Part shown: positions 21,525 through 32,084 of the stretch, piece by piece
Layout: each line of letters starts with the position of its first letter
How positions within the stretch are numbered: the stretch's first letter is position 1
DNA from: Plasmodiophora brassicae
Lineage: Eukaryota; Endomyxa: Phytomyxea; Phytomyxea; Plasmodiophorida
Length of the DNA stretch: 64,000 bases
Assembly: GCA_036867785.1 (NCBI GenBank)
Contig: CP145418.1
Span: forward strand, 620,001 to 684,000
Direction: 5' to 3'
Position numbers and translations under genes: made by a program
Notes under the pieces: generated by a model
What the model was told of the DNA's origin: nothing
Database searches by the model: none
What the model saw: only the letters and a program-made list of their open reading frames with translations

Positions 21525-22911
21525 TCAGCAGCTGAAGTCAATGGCGAGCTCAGTGCCCAGGTCGTTGGCGAGCAGCTGCAAATTATAGCTGGAGGAGAAC
21601 ATCCCTGGCGTGTATGCAGACGAGGGCAGGTCGGAGCGCAGATACCCGATAGATTTGTAAGCCGATGCAACCAACTCGCTACAGAAGTAAGTTCTTCTAT
21701 CATCGTCGGTATTTGCAACGGTGTTTCGGCGCCTAAGAACATGCCTAATGGGCGTCCACGAGTACTTCTACACAGGATCATCACGTAAGACCATCCGGGA
21801 ACGAATGGACGCTCAACAACGTACGACCTTGCCGATGGAACGCCTACAGAACGCTTCCAAGTGTGCAGCAGTAGGTCTCGGGATAGCGGATGTGAGATGT
21901 CTTATTGCCATTTCAGAGTACTGCTCATGCCATTTCTCCTTGATGAAGCCGACCCAATTACTGATGCAACAATATGGTCAGCATTGCGGCCCAGAACCTG
22001 GTGCACGTTGTCCCCAACCTAACGTGCACTCCTGTGTTGCCGAGCGCCTCGAGAACGCCAACCTCTTTCGTTTTGAACTTTAGAACCATACCAATATGAT
22101 CGTACGAGCTTGAGGTCGCCTGCCGCACAATGCCGCCTCGAATGCCTCGGCTGCGAAACAGCACAACGTCTCCAGTTCGGCACTGGGAAACGACCTCGCT
22201 GGCTGGAATCACCTGACGCATTGGCCCTACCTCCGGCATTGAACGTATCCTCCAAGGTCGTTCCTCCCTGACGGCACCACGACGAGATCAGCGTCCCGTA
22301 CTGTAAATGGATGCACTGCACCAACTTGGTCTCGGCCGTCGTGCCCGGGCGGCAACGATTTACATTGCCGACAATATCGCTGACCCAGGCGTCTCTTTCG
22401 GTGTTGTTCCCGGCTTCGAGGTCGAAGCATTTGCCTTCCAGCTTGATGGAGAATCGGGCTCGCGACGCGTGCGGTGTGGCGGCCACTTCTGCACCGAAAC
22501 CGTTGGCACATCGGAGAGGGCGACCAATCGCCGTTGTTCCCGTCGGGTACCTGTGACAGAATGAAGGTCGATGCGACCGCGGGCCCTGGGCTCATCGACC
22601 TTGAAGTAGAGCAGGCGATCGGAGCGAAGGATGAACAGCCTGGGGTGCCATTGCTGCGAGGCCCAGGGCCCGAACCGGGTCGTCGCGTGCGGGCGACGCT
22701 TCAGGAGCACACCCTGGCGCTCCATGCAACGGAACGACACCTGGGGCGTGACGGGCGACTCCTCCGACATGATCGGAGACGGTACTCCGAGGTCGGAGGT
22801 CGACGACCGCGACGTCCGCAACGGATCGCTCCTAGGCCCGGGCGTGTCGGGCTCGAACGGCGCCGCGAGGTCGCCCACCGAACGCGAACGCCGCCTCGAC
22901 GGTTCCTCCAT
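21525..22911 (-). CDS. PH domain fused to YiiX/NlpC-P60-like (permuted papain) amidohydrolase domain
   Basis: A multi-exon gene. The first exon (MEEPSRRRSRSVGDL) leads into a PH domain: RQGVLLKRRP and HPRLFILRSDRLLYFKVDE, then after an intron ARFSIKLEGKCFDLEAGN and ERDAWVSDIVGNV. A later exon has the start of a YiiX-type domain: CRTGDVVLFRSRGIRGGIV, then ATSSSYDHIGMVLKF with the catalytic-type histidine. The last exon has TYFCSELVASAYKSIGYL with the catalytic-type cysteine, and ends at 21525. This histidine-before-cysteine order is the circular permutation of papain-like hydrolases (YiiX, LRAT, some NlpC/P60). A PH domain suggests action at a phosphoinositide membrane, perhaps on a lipid or acyl substrate. 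Junctions around 21700-21950 are unresolved. Confidence 0.78.
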
Positions 22912-23262
22912 CGGCGTTCACGTCAGATATCGTGGCGCCCACCGAGCCGCGCGTGCCTCATGGATTCACTGCCAAATTCGGTGTTGCTTCGGACGATGCT
23001 ATCCCCTGTTCCCGAGTCATATGCCGTTTCATTTCCTTGATGACGGAGCCATGATGTCGCACGGGTCGTCCTTGTTCTAGACGTTTCACTGGGCGTCAAC
23101 GCCATGTCACCAGATCAAGCGCGAGCAAGGTCGGTAGCCGTTGAAGTCCCGGCCAGGCACGTTGTGCCAACCACTCCCGGGGATGCATATCCAGGTTGTT
23201 GACCGGGGGCCCCTTGGAATACGTACCGTCAACAGGCCGATGACGGAGCCGGTTCGGTCTGT
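22912..23262. other. Intergenic region, nothing recognised
   Basis: 351 bp between the start of the PH-YiiX gene and the stop of the C2orf69-like gene, both on the minus strand. It should contain the PH-YiiX promoter and the C2orf69-like terminator. No coding segment is evident. Confidence 0.45.
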
Positions 23263-24212
23263 CTAGGCGTGCGGATCGGCGGCAGTCGGGCGAAGGCGCG
23301 CAGCGAGGACGTCAAAATGTTTCTCGATGGAAGGCGGCGCGTCCGCATGGAGATAGTGCACGGTTAGCAAATGCTTCGGTAGCCTATGGCGAAGCAGGTC
23401 GACGAACGTTGTCATTTCCTGTCTCGTCCTGGGCCTGCCTTCGCGGTCAGATACAGCGGTGTGTAGCAGTAACAGTTCGAAGTTCGGTTCACCTGCTGGG
23501 ATTGTCCCATTGGAAAGGCGTCCCGGCCAGAGCAACGTGAACTGACTGACGAGCGCACAGGCCGGCGAAACGGTCGACTGCAGCGGGGTCAAGAGGAAAC
23601 GACCCGTTGGCAGGACTGTTTCCGGGGTCCAGCCACCGCACACCACATACACTGTTCCACAGCGTGTGCGGCATGGAACGGCCTGCAAGTTCGGCAACCA
23701 TTTGGTTCAGGACAATGCCGCCCCGAGAGAACCCGGACAGGACGATTCGCGAGACGTCGGCGCCGGTTTGCGCATGCACGTTGCGAAGAAGCGCAAACAG
23801 ATGATCCTGTCAACACCCGGTTGTTCAGTACACAGTAACGACGCGCGTTATTCCGACAGCGAACCGTCGCATGACCACGCGGGTCTTGCATCAGAGCGCA
23901 TCCCGTAGCCTCATCAACGTCGACGAAGTTATCATAGACGGCGACCCCTCGGCTGTTATCGTACGGGCGCACAAGCACGAGCGCGCCCGCATCCTCATCA
24001 TTCGCCAGCATATCGTTCGCCGCGTGCTCGTACGACGGCGCGCGCGCGTCCCCATCCTGGTCCCGGGACGCCATCAGATCCCCAGGGAACAGCACCACCA
24101 GGTGCCGTGGGCCCTCGCCCGCCCCCATGGCATCCCGGCACCCATACAGCACGTCATTCCGCCTGCCGGCCCAACCTTCCACTGACCGCAGCCAGGTCCA
24201 CCGAACCCTCAT
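23263..24212 (-). CDS. C2orf69 (UPF0565) family protein, probably mitochondrial
   Basis: A gene with two or three exons. The N-terminal exon contains HLVVLFPGDLMAS and YDNSRGVAVYDNFVDVDEA, matching the FPGD and YDNFV blocks of C2orf69. After an intron near 23810-23890 comes DHLFALLRNVHAQTGADVS and LSGFSRGGIVLNQMVAEL, which resembles the alpha/beta-hydrolase-like GFSxG motif and the VLNQ block. The C-terminus has HYLHADAPPSIEKHFDVL, matching the family's PSIENHF block, and ends at 23263. In humans the protein is mitochondrial and its loss causes a multisystem disease; its reaction is unknown. The ATG at 24212 is the first in frame; 24128 (MGAGEGPRH) is an alternative. Confidence 0.85.
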
Positions 24213-24457
24213 CCGAACACGGCACACGGCCCCGCTGCCGCCGACTCGTTCGGCACCGGCGACAAACTGCTACGCGCAACGTGTGGCCGAAGTTCGCCAA
24301 AAACCGCCTTCTCTGCGTCTGTCTGTGCCACACAAGTTCTGGACGGACGCCACCTGGCCCGGGCAGCGCGGGGTGGCGCGTGCTGCACGTCACGGACGCG
24401 TTGGATTGGTGTCGCGGGATCAATCCGGCTAAGTGGGCGGGTGGGGGGTGCGGTCAG

Positions 24458-25087
24458 ATGTGGCGTCGACTGCTGCGCGCCGCAGCGACCGGTCGGCGCG
24501 GGCCCGGGGCCGCCGCCCGGGCGCTGTCGACGGCGATCGAGGAGAAGACGCCCGAGCAGTTCCTGGCGCTGAACGGCAGCCAGCACGCGACGAGCCTACT
24601 GCTGTCGCGGAGTGCCGTCGTCTACAGCCCAGCTCCATCGTACACGCGAGCGTTCCCGGCGCGGGGTCGGCGTGTACTGATATGCCGAGCTGTAGTGTGA
24701 TGCAGCAGGCGAAACGCCCTGAGAAGTCGTTGTGGCTGATCAAGTTTGAGCCGTCGCCGAAATGGAGCAATCCCCTGACGGTTTGACGCCAGCATATATA
24801 CATATGATGTAGACCCTTCGCGTGCTGAATTCGGCGAACGCGCAGGGCTGGACGGCGTCGCGAGACCCGCTGATACAGGTCCGCATTAAATTCAACAGCC
24901 GCGAGGCGGCCGTCCAGTTCGCGGAGACCCATGGTAAGGTTCCCGCTTGCGAACCGGCCCGCAATGTCGCATTGTGACCTGTGGCCAATGCCCAGGGCTG
25001 TCCTACCGGGTCCAGGAAGCACATGTCAAGCAGCGGGCGCCGAAATCCTACGCGACCAACTTCAAGTGGAAGGGGAAACCCGAATAG
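24458..25087 (+). CDS. NDUFS4: Mitochondrial complex I subunit NDUFS4 (AQDQ/18 kDa)
   Basis: Four exons. MWRRLLRAAATGRRGP is an arginine/alanine-rich presequence. The conserved domain follows: LLLSRSAVVYSPAPS, then after an intron QQAKRPEKSLWLIKFEPSP and KWSNPLT. A 69-nt intron leads to GWTASRDPLIQVRIKFNS, and a further intron to LSYRVQEAHVKQRAPKSYAT and NFKWKGKPE with the stop at 25087. The WxNPLxGW, DPL, AVxFAE and KSYxxNFxW elements define the complex I NDUFS4 family, an accessory subunit of the matrix arm near the NADH-oxidising module. It converges with SUV3: the stops are only 82 bp apart. Confidence 0.93.
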
Positions 25088-25169
25088 CACGCCTCCCGAT
25101 CCGATGCAGGATGGGTCATACATCATTGTCAAATGTTACACGGGCAAGGGAGGTTGAGACGAACTGCCG

Positions 25170-27420
25170 TCATCGCCTTCGTCGATGCTTTTGCCTCTTG
25201 AACTTGTCCGGCGCCGAGATGAGCAACTTGTCGTGGATCATTTGTACAATCTGTTGTCGGACGACGTCGGCGTATTCCATCTCCCTGAACTCCCTCGGGA
25301 ACCGATACGCCAGCCAGATATATATGTCGACGACGGCGGCGAGCTCTTCCAGGTCCTCCAGCGGCACGGGACGGCCACTTGTACCGCGTAAGATGGCTTC
25401 AACGGCGGGGTCGAGGTCCAGGGCGACGCTTGAATGCGAGGTGAACTGTCGTGCAAAGCTGGTCAACTTCTTCACCTGCGACCGCGTGCGCAGGTCGACT
25501 GGTGCCATTGCGAACGTGTGCCGTTGGTTCAATGTCAGCGGGAGCCTAGAACATGAAGCTCAGTCTCGCACAACAGTACGAAGGGCGGTGCCTTACTGTT
25601 GAATAGCTTCACCGAGTTCAATCAGGTCCTGGAGCTTAGCAGTCATGAAGAAGAGCCCGTCCAGCGTGGAATGATGCTGAAACTGCCTGATGACTACGAA
25701 AGCGAACCAACGTGTTCAGTTCGTTGGTCTCGACAGCCACAAATGCAATAGGGAGCAGGGTACCTTCGTGATAGTCAAGGTTAGGGATCGCCTCCGACAA
25801 TTGTTGAATGGCGGAGAACTCGGGCGTCAGGCCAGCTTGCTCGATGGCAGTCGGTTTTGATTTCAGGGCTTCGCGAAGGAAGTCGACATCGTCCTCATTG
25901 GCGGACGCTTCCAGGCACGTCACTTCGCCAGTCGGAAATTCTGACCCGTACCTGCCAGCACGCCCGCCGATCTGCAGGACCTCAGACACGGTTAAACGTC
26001 TTGTTTCCTGGCCGTCGAATTTCTGAAAAGCGAATCAATATCTGACGCTGAGGCAGTCGAGTGTTCCACATGGTCCAGACCCGCAGCGACGTGAATATGA
26101 TTCGCTTGATGTGCAGGTTCAGCCCCATTCCGATGGCGTCGCTGGCAATGAGGATATCGAAGCCAGAATCAGGGTCGTTAAACAGGGTGGCTTGCGCCTG
26201 GCGCGCTTGTGGTGGCAAACTGCCGTACACGACGCAGGCCTTGAGGCCGGTCTCCCGTTCAACACGTTTCTTCTACGCGGATCCCGTTATCAGAGCCACC
26301 CATCCGACTCCCCCGCATCCAGTGACGAACCATCTCATGGATGCTGTGTCGAGAGAAGCAGATGAGACAATCGCCACGCGACAGCTGTTTCAGGGATCTG
26401 ACAGGACTGCTGAACGACAGCGTACCTGGGGCGCAGATCAGACACCATTTCACTGTATCCGACCGACGATCCGAACACTGACCAAGCCGTTGATGCGGGA
26501 TGATGGTCAATTGCTCGTCGTTGATTTCGCATATTTCTTCAATTAGCGAGGTTGCTGAGGTGTCTCCACAGAGGTAGACCTATCAAGACGGCTCAGTGGC
26601 CCGGCAAGCACTATGGGCGCCTTCGGTGGTCGCCGACCGTCTGCGCTGGAGCGCCTAGTAGGGCGCGAGTGAAAGCGTGACCACGGTCCGGGTCGCCCAC
26701 CATTTGAATTTCGTCGATAACGGCAACTTCGACTTCGCTGTTGACATCCGTCATCTCAACCGTCGCTGACTTGTGCCTGGCGAAGGGTGTATCTATTATT
26801 TCCTGCCCTGACCGACACCCTCAGCACAGCTGGGCAACACGTATCGTTAGCACCACGCCGGTTACCTGTACGAAGATCGCAGGGCACAGCGTTCCCCTGA
26901 AGCCGCTTGTAAACCTGCCAGGCCAGTAATCGCAACGGCCCAGCATAGAGGCCACAGTCGGCTTTCTCCAGGTCCACCAGCGCACCATGGGTTTTCCCGC
27001 TATTGGTGGGACCGCAGTGAAAGACGATGTGACGTTTCATCGACCTTGCCAACGGATACCACCTGCGGCACGGGTCCAATGGATTAGAACTCGGGACAAC
27101 GAATATGGAAGATCCTACTGAGATGGGCCACGAAGATCGGTCAGTGCTACGACGTCGTTGTTGACCTCTTTGGACTGGTGCATCATCGCGAAGGACTTGA
27201 ACGCGTCGACGATCTTCTCCGGCGACGACGACCGCGCCACGAGCTGCTGCGCGCCGTCGTCATCACAGTACATGTTGACCAGTTTCCGGATCGCCCGTCG
27301 CCCCAGGTTGAACTCATCGTGCAATTCATCGCGCACCCTCGAATTCCCGATAATGTCCCGAATGTGATCCGACGCCGACGACATACGGCGCCGGGCACGG
27401 CACCACTGACGATGCAACAT
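25170..27420 (-). CDS. SUPV3L1: ATP-dependent RNA helicase SUV3 (mitochondrial RNA turnover)
   Basis: A gene with at least seven exons starting at the ATG at 27420. The N-terminal helical region ([28 protein letters not shown]) precedes motif I ([14 protein letters not shown], about 27020). The next conserved block is [18 protein letters not shown], then motif [21 protein letters not shown] (about 26730-26690). Domain 2 includes [18 protein letters not shown] and [13 protein letters not shown], and motif [14 protein letters not shown] (about 25960). The C-terminal part has [19 protein letters not shown]. These are the Ski2-related SUV3 signatures. With a nuclease partner SUV3 degrades mitochondrial RNA. 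Exon junctions between motif II and domain 2 are not fully placed. Confidence 0.92.
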
Positions 27421-27737
27421 CCGACAGCGACGGCGACAACCGCTCCCCGGGGAGCTCTACTTGGGACTGGCTGCTCGCTGTGAAATGACCACTGGACCGC
27501 ACCAGCAGGTGGTACCACTACAGTACTATTTGTTGCGCGCTGCAGCTCACTGTGCGGCAGACTGGTGCAGCTGCAGCGGGCGCGGCGATCCCCCGTGCGC
27601 GCAGCTGCCAACGACGCACCGCGGAATGGCCGCCAACGGGGGATCCGCAACGCTGGCTAAACGATTCGGTCATGATGCAGGCCGTGTGCGGTCTGTACTG
27701 ATTGCATATGCAAGCAGGCGGCATCGTGTGCGCTTGT
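27421..27737. other. Intergenic region, nothing recognised
   Basis: About 317 bp between the SUV3 start and the 3' end of the EFHC1 gene, both on the minus strand. It should include the SUV3 promoter. No protein-like frame or RNA structure was identified. Confidence 0.45.
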
Positions 27738-29658
27738 CAGGTGCGTCGCGCCTGGAGCTGCTGCTCCAGGTTCTGTAACCTGCGCGGGCTGGTCAATAAA
27801 CTGGCAGAGACACACACCGTTCCCGCCCGCATCCGTTACTTGATGGATCCCTTCGAGTTCAGGTCGAATTTGCGGGCCAGCGTCAGGCACTCGTGTATGG
27901 ACAGCGGCAGGCCCGTTTGGCGAACCCAGAGGCAGAACGCGTCGTGATCTGTACCACCGTTCGTCAACGCCGGCGAATCCCCTGGCCAGAGCGCTCTGCG
28001 TATATACCGAGTTGGCCGTTTCGCGACAGCGTATGGGCGTGGTCGATGAGAGCGCTGCGATCGACCTGGGAGACTGCACCGGCGAGCTTCTTCTCGACAA
28101 CGTCCACGTCGGCGGCCGGGAACATGTCGGAGTGCGACTCCATGAAGCGCAGCGTGAATTCGTCGGCGCCGGTCAGGCGGAACGGGAACCCGTTCAGCCG
28201 CAGCGTCGACCCGACGAAGAACTTGGTGCTGTCCAGGTTGGGCAGGTACGTGCGCTCCAGGAACTTGCCGCCGACGAACCCGGAATTGCGAACCTTGCCC
28301 TCGAAGATCGCCACGGTGCTGTCCTGTTTGAAGAACGTCACGACGAACTTCCGTTCGTGGTCCTCCGGGCGGTTCGTATCCAGGATCGCCTCGAACCGCA
28401 ACGGCGACGCGTCGAACACGATGTGGTGCTGCTCCGGCTGCGTCGACGGTTCGTCCTGCAACACCTCCTGGCGACGAACCTCTTCCGTTGCCGTCTGGCA
28501 CGGGATCGCCCGCATCTCGTCGTCGGTCAGCCCGTAGTGCGTCTTGTAGAAGTTCCTCGTGTACTCGTCGCAGTCGGTGATGAGGAGCTCGCGGCCGAAC
28601 ACGACAATGGTGCCCCCGATACGGAAGTCGGCCTCGCTGTAGAACGCATCATCCTCCAGCGACTCGTCCGTGCCGATCTGGGCCTGGTTCGACGACGCGA
28701 ACGCCTTCGGCATGCGGTGGCGCTTCAGCAGGGCCGGGAACGCGTCCCGCCCCGAGTTCGGCTGCTTGATCTCGAGGACCTCCATCGTCGAGTCCGCCCG
28801 GAAGTAGTGCACGATGAACGGGCGCGCCTCGCCGTACAGGGCCGGGTCGCGCCACGTCACCCAGAACCGGAGCACCTGCCTGTCGTGCTCGAGGAACTGT
28901 CGCGTGCGACGCAACGTCGACTTCATCGGCTTGCCCTGCTGCGCTTCGACGAACTTGGTCACGTCGCTGGCGTGTCGGCCGTCGGGTTTGGCACCAGGGG
29001 CGGCGGCCGCCTGCTGCCTGGCGTGGAAGTCGTCCAGCGGCGTCGGCTCCGAGGGTCCCAGCTGCAACCCGAGCGTTGCTTCGAGGAACCGCCTCGTGAA
29101 CGGGTCCGCGTCTGTGATTCGGAAGGTCTTCCCGTAGATGGGAAGCTCGGCGCCGATTCGCGCCAGGTCCTGGACGACGTAGTAGCGGTCGGGACCGGCC
29201 GGGATCTGGTGGCGCTTCACGAGCAGGCCCTGTTTCATGCCGCTGTTGTGGTCCTTGATCTCCTGAATGTGGATCGAGTCGTCCTCGAGGTAGTAGAACA
29301 GGGTGCAGGCGCGAACGCGTTGCGTCTCTTCCGGGCGTTCATGGACGGAATCCTTGAAGTACCCATGGAAGCGCAGAACTTTGTTGCTGAACGCCATCCA
29401 GGGCGGCAACCGGGACATGGGGATGGCACGACGGTCGTGTTTCGGGATCTTCTTCGTCCATGGGTCCGGCGGGATACCATCGTACCCGGGGCGCTCTTTG
29501 GCGAACCGCGCCTCGGGCGAGATCGGCTGGTCCAGCGTGCGAAGCTCGACGACGTCCGTAACGGGGACGCCGTTGATCAGGTCGAACTGGTGGCGTTTCG
29601 CGAACGACGCCGGCACATCCGTCTGGAGGGCATACCCGGGCAGGAACGGGAGCGGCAT
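27738..29658 (-). CDS. EFHC1/Rib72-like protein with three DM10 domains
   Basis: The first exon (29658 to about 28010) encodes about 550 residues. Three DM10 domains are visible: VLRFHGYFKDSVHE...FYYLEDDSIHIQE (about 90-200), VLRFWVTWRD...HYFRADSTMEVLEIKQ (about 265-390), and LRFEAILDTN...TFFKQDSTVAIFEG (about 425-535). Each has the YYLEDD/FxxDSTxxxxE core and a xIxGxxFRxTxADxFTRxF tail. Two short introns lead to a C-terminal EF-hand-like helix pair (HDAFCLWVRQTGLPLSI, RKFDLNSKGSIK) and a stop at 27738. EFHC1/Rib72 proteins are microtubule inner proteins that stabilise ciliary doublets at the A-tubule seam. The EF-hand portion is shorter than in animal EFHC1. A 562-codon plus-strand frame opposite this gene is a GC-codon artefact. 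Confidence 0.93.
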
Positions 29659-29877
29659 GGGGCTGTCACGTTGACGATGACGATAGCCGCAGCGGTCTAG
29701 ATCGCCCTCCTAACCAGGGACCGTACCCCTGCCTCGTCGAGTACTACCGGCCATGATCCATCATCGCCTACCCGCCAATACAATACGTTAGGGCGTCCCC
29801 GGTATGTTCGCTGTGCAGCGGGCTACCTGCAGTGGTAGGTACTTCGCGCAATATCAGGGGCACAGTCATATATTGGG

Positions 29878-30800
29878 TCAGCGTCGCGCAACGAATTGCT
29901 GTGCAATGAGCGAGGCAGCTGTGTCCTGCAGAGGGGGATTGGATGACGCAGGCGGCGATGGTGACTTGACGGCGGTCCGGTTGCGACCGGCGACCGGGTC
30001 GAAGTACATGCCGGGAGGGATCGGTTCGTCGCGCATCGATGTCGGTTTCGGGGGGACGCGGGGCAATGGGTGCTTCCGCTGGCGCCAGGCGACGACCTCG
30101 TGCGATGACGTGTCCTGCTGCCCGGTCAGGCCAGCGGCAGCACAGACCCGGCCCCAGCCAGCGCCGGGCGGCCGACTCATCGCCTGCGTGGTCGTTTCGT
30201 AGTTGGCGTTGGAGATGTCACCGAACTTGATGGCCTGCGGTTGATCGACGGGCACCTTCGTCGTAAGAAGCTTCGTCCCGAGATCGTTCTGCGTCTTGAT
30301 CGTCAACGCTGGCGTCGCTCTCTGGCGACCTTGCTGGTCGGGCCAACGGAAGTCGCCTTGTGACACGGTCTCGAACGATGGCGTGGAGATGTCGGCCAGG
30401 AGGATCTGGTTGGGTGCCGGAGGTGGCTTTCGAGTCGTTCTGCACGCTGATGCGTCGCCGCGCTTGACGAACGCCGATCCTGACGTTGTTTCAAAGTGGC
30501 CCTTCGGCGGCACCGTCGTGGGCATCCGCATCGAGATGTGGCTGGTGCGCATCTTCGAGCCGATCTCGCCCAGTGGACACACCTCCACCTTCGCCCTGTA
30601 CTTCGACCCGATGTCGTTGCTGGCCGGGAAAACGTTAGCCAACCCCGGCCCAGCAACAGGTAAGCGTGCTTCGCCCACCTGTGCACGAAGGTCAGCGATG
30701 CGAGCGCCCGCCCAGCAGCATTTGCGTCCAGCTCGACGAAGTCGCTGTGCGAGACGCTCTTCGCCGGCGCCTCGTTCGTCTCAGTGTATATGCCGGACAT
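29878..30800 (-). CDS. Possible axonemal/microtubule-associated repeat protein
   Basis: Two exons. MSGIYTETNEAPAKSVSHSD starts at 30800. A 59-nt intron ending in a CAG near 30635 joins LASLTFVH to SNDIGSKYRAKVEV. The rest is open to 29878. Imperfect repeats recur about every 50-60 residues: SVSHSDFVEL, ETTSGSAFVKRG, ETVSQGDFRWPD and ETTTQAMSRPPG, each after proline-rich linkers. Such spaced short motifs are common in ciliary microtubule inner proteins such as the SAXO and TEX families, and the adjacent gene is EFHC1. I do not recognise a specific family, so this is inference from repeat style and neighbourhood. The C-terminal third is basic and disordered. Confidence 0.55.
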
Positions 30801-30944
30801 CGCCTGACGTCACGATACGAATGCTAAATATCTGGGCACTCGTCGGCGATCAAACGACGATCTCCTTGTGCAGATTCGCTAGACGTGATCGTGCCAGGCA
30901 TAGCAGCAAGCAGAATAAATGATCGGTTGATGATTGTGGATGAG

Positions 30945-32006
30945 TTAACAGGGGAGCAACGCGACAGTCTTCTCGCCCTCTGTCTCCTCGAAGTATAAGC
31001 GTGGCGCATCAGCGATGACCTTGAGCGCTTGCCGGGCGTCCTCGCGCGAAAGAGCGAATGCGCCGGCGAAGCTGACATCAATGGTACTGTCTGGCGAGAA
31101 CAGGACATCGGCACCTGCCGCATGAATGATCGTCGCTGCCTTCGTTTCGACACATTCGATGTGGCGCAGAGCGGGACAAGCCTCGTCCAATAGGGCATTG
31201 ACGGCCGCGTTTTCATGGAAAGCAGCGTGTTCTACGGCGAGCGTGAACCGATACAGGAAGGTCTCGAAGGCTTCCTTGTACCTGGACGCCCAGTCGGTCC
31301 TGGCCTTGTCGGCGTGCAGGTACTCCAAAGCGCGGTCGAGACTGGGTCGGATGCGATCACGTAGGGCGCGCTCCCAGACGTACAGGTTCATGATCTGATC
31401 GTACTTGGCCGCCATGCGATGCGCCCAGGTCAAGCCCTCACGAACGTCGGCGGGCAGGTTGTCCGCCTTGCGGGCCTGGCTCTCTAAATACATGATGCTG
31501 TTGAACCCGTTCCTGACCAGCTTCACCAAGTCCATCTCGGCATGTGGCGACAATGTCGACCTCAGCTTAGTGAAGGTCGCCTGCGACGACCCCGGCCGCC
31601 GATTCTTCAGCAACAGGGCCCGATCTGCAACGAGTGTGACGCCCCGGGACGATACCAGATCGACGACCTCGGACGGCACCGCCTCAAACACGTTGAACGG
31701 GCATCGGATCGCCACCAGGTGCTCCGCACACCCAGCACGATCCACCCGGTCCAGCACGTTCGCCGCCGTTGCACCCGACAACACCTCCGGCCACGCGACC
31801 CCAAACGGGGCGCCGGGCGCCACCGCGTCCAGGTCCGACACGAACCGGACGGACCGCCCCCCGCCCGACATACCCGACGCCGGCACGTCCCCGTACTCGC
31901 CCGCCCGCGTCCGACATCGACTGACCGGCGCCGGCGTCGCCGTCGACAGGCGCCGGCGGCAAATCCGGCGCCAGCTGCTGCCCCCCGTCGTCGTCATCAC
32001 CATCAT
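30945..32006 (-). CDS. Tandem unknown family, member A
   Basis: An intronless frame of about 353 residues starting at the ATG at 32006. It shares with members B and C: SRCRTRAGEYGD near the start, the block HLVAIRCPFNVFEAVPSEVV, LVADRALLLKNR, a helical middle (WAHRMAAKYDQIMNLYVWER), ACPALRHIECVETKAATIIH, AAGADVLFSP and a terminal RLYFEE. No signal peptide, membrane helix or known catalytic motif is visible. The N-terminal 30 residues upstream of SRC are low-complexity and may be partly untranslated. The next member begins about 80 bp upstream on the same strand. I do not recognise the fold or function. Confidence 0.8.
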   Translation of the reverse strand: MMVMTTTGGSSWRRICRRRLSTATPAPVSRCRTRAGEYGDVPASGMSGGGRSVRFVSDLDAVAPGAPFGVAWPEVLSGATAANVLDRVDRAGCAEHLVAIRCPFNVFEAVPSEVVDLVSSRGVTLVADRALLLKNRRPGSSQATFTKLRSTLSPHAEMDLVKLVRNGFNSIMYLESQARKADNLPADVREGLTWAHRMAAKYDQIMNLYVWERALRDRIRPSLDRALEYLHADKARTDWASRYKEAFETFLYRFTLAVEHAAFHENAAVNALLDEACPALRHIECVETKAATIIHAAGADVLFSPDSTIDVSFAGAFALSREDARQALKVIADAPRLYFEETEGEKTVALLPC

Positions 32007-32084
32007 CACCCAACGCGGGCAATTTGCCGAATGACAACCCAGTCGGCAGTTCGCCCGTTGTCAACGATGTTACTTGTTACATCA

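Noticed and set aside
28012-29700. A 562-codon plus-strand open frame opposite EFHC1
   Set aside because: The minus strand encodes three clear DM10 domains. The plus frame is arginine/valine-rich filler produced by GC-biased third codon positions and matches nothing.
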